A stretch of DNA of 7,770 bases from Oscillospiraceae bacterium (lineage in GTDB: Bacteria > Bacillota > Clostridia > Oscillospirales > Ruminococcaceae). Both the position numbers and the translations under genes were made by a program. Within the stretch, counting starts at the first letter, position 1. The number at the start of each line of letters is the position of its first letter. Positions 7,739 to 7,770 of this stretch are shown here, piece after piece. Under the pieces are notes generated by a model. That model saw nothing but the letters and a program-made list of their open reading frames with translations. It made no database searches and was not told the origin of the DNA. Where the stretch lies: contig JAEDMB010000088.1 of assembly GCA_016303235.1 (NCBI GenBank), positions 1 to 7,770 of the forward strand. Reading direction: 5' to 3'.

Positions 7739-7758
7739 TATGTATTTTGTATAAAATT

Positions 7759-7767
7759 ATTATATCA
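7759..7767 (-). promoter_or_regulatory. Extended -10 promoter of the operon
   Basis: Read on the minus strand, 7767-7759 is TGATATAAT, a perfect extended -10 (TG, one base, TATAAT) for the housekeeping sigma factor. A start site about seven bases on, near 7752, would leave a leader of only some 23 bases before the ATG at 7728. The -35 region would lie near 7782-7787, outside the window, so it cannot be checked; an extended -10 depends less on it. The region is very A/T-rich, which raises the chance of a fortuitous match, but position and spacing fit the first gene of the operon. The leader is too short for a riboswitch or T-box if this start is used. Confidence 0.6.
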
Positions 7768-7770
7768 TAT

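Noticed and set aside
7744..7757. Inverted repeat ATTTT/AAAAT with a four-base centre near the expected transcription start
   Set aside because: The arms are only five A/T bases in a very A/T-rich leader, so chance is a sufficient explanation and an operator cannot be claimed.

Overview
The window carries one tightly packed gene cluster. All of it is read from the minus strand, so transcription runs from the right edge (about 7770) to the left edge. Base composition is low in G+C, roughly a third by eye. Genes are separated by 3 to 11 bases, Shine-Dalgarno sequences are good, and the surface proteins have Gram-positive-type signal sequences. This suits a Bacillota chromosome, probably an anaerobic Clostridia/Ruminococcus-like gut or rumen organism; that placement is inferred from style and is not proven.

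In order of transcription: (1) an extended -10 promoter and short leader at 7729-7767; (2) a 942-residue secreted solute-binding protein (7728-4900), made of a carbohydrate-binding-like N-terminal half, a helical spacer and a normal sugar-type solute-binding domain at its C-terminus; (3) a MalF/UgpA-like permease (4888-3995); (4) a MalG/UgpE-like permease (3987-3145); (5) a 646-residue protein combining a signal peptide, an NHL-type beta-propeller, TPR-like helices and a Yip1-family membrane domain (3133-1193); (6) the first 396 residues of a lipoprotein that I recognise as the DUF5696 family (1189 to the left edge). Gene 6 has no stop within the window and continues beyond it. There is no stretch over 300 bases without a gene, and no RNA gene, mobile element, CRISPR array or terminator was seen.

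The likely joint role is capture, possible trimming, and import of an extracellular carbohydrate. The binding protein and two permeases form a carbohydrate ABC importer of the CUT1 type, which lacks its own ATPase here. The propeller/Yip1 protein and the DUF5696 lipoprotein are surface partners of unknown function. From memory, this set of genes (long binding protein, two permeases, Yip1 protein, DUF5696) recurs in Paenibacillus and some Clostridia, so it looks like a conserved but functionally undescribed surface module rather than a chance neighbourhood. The substrate cannot be read from the sequence.
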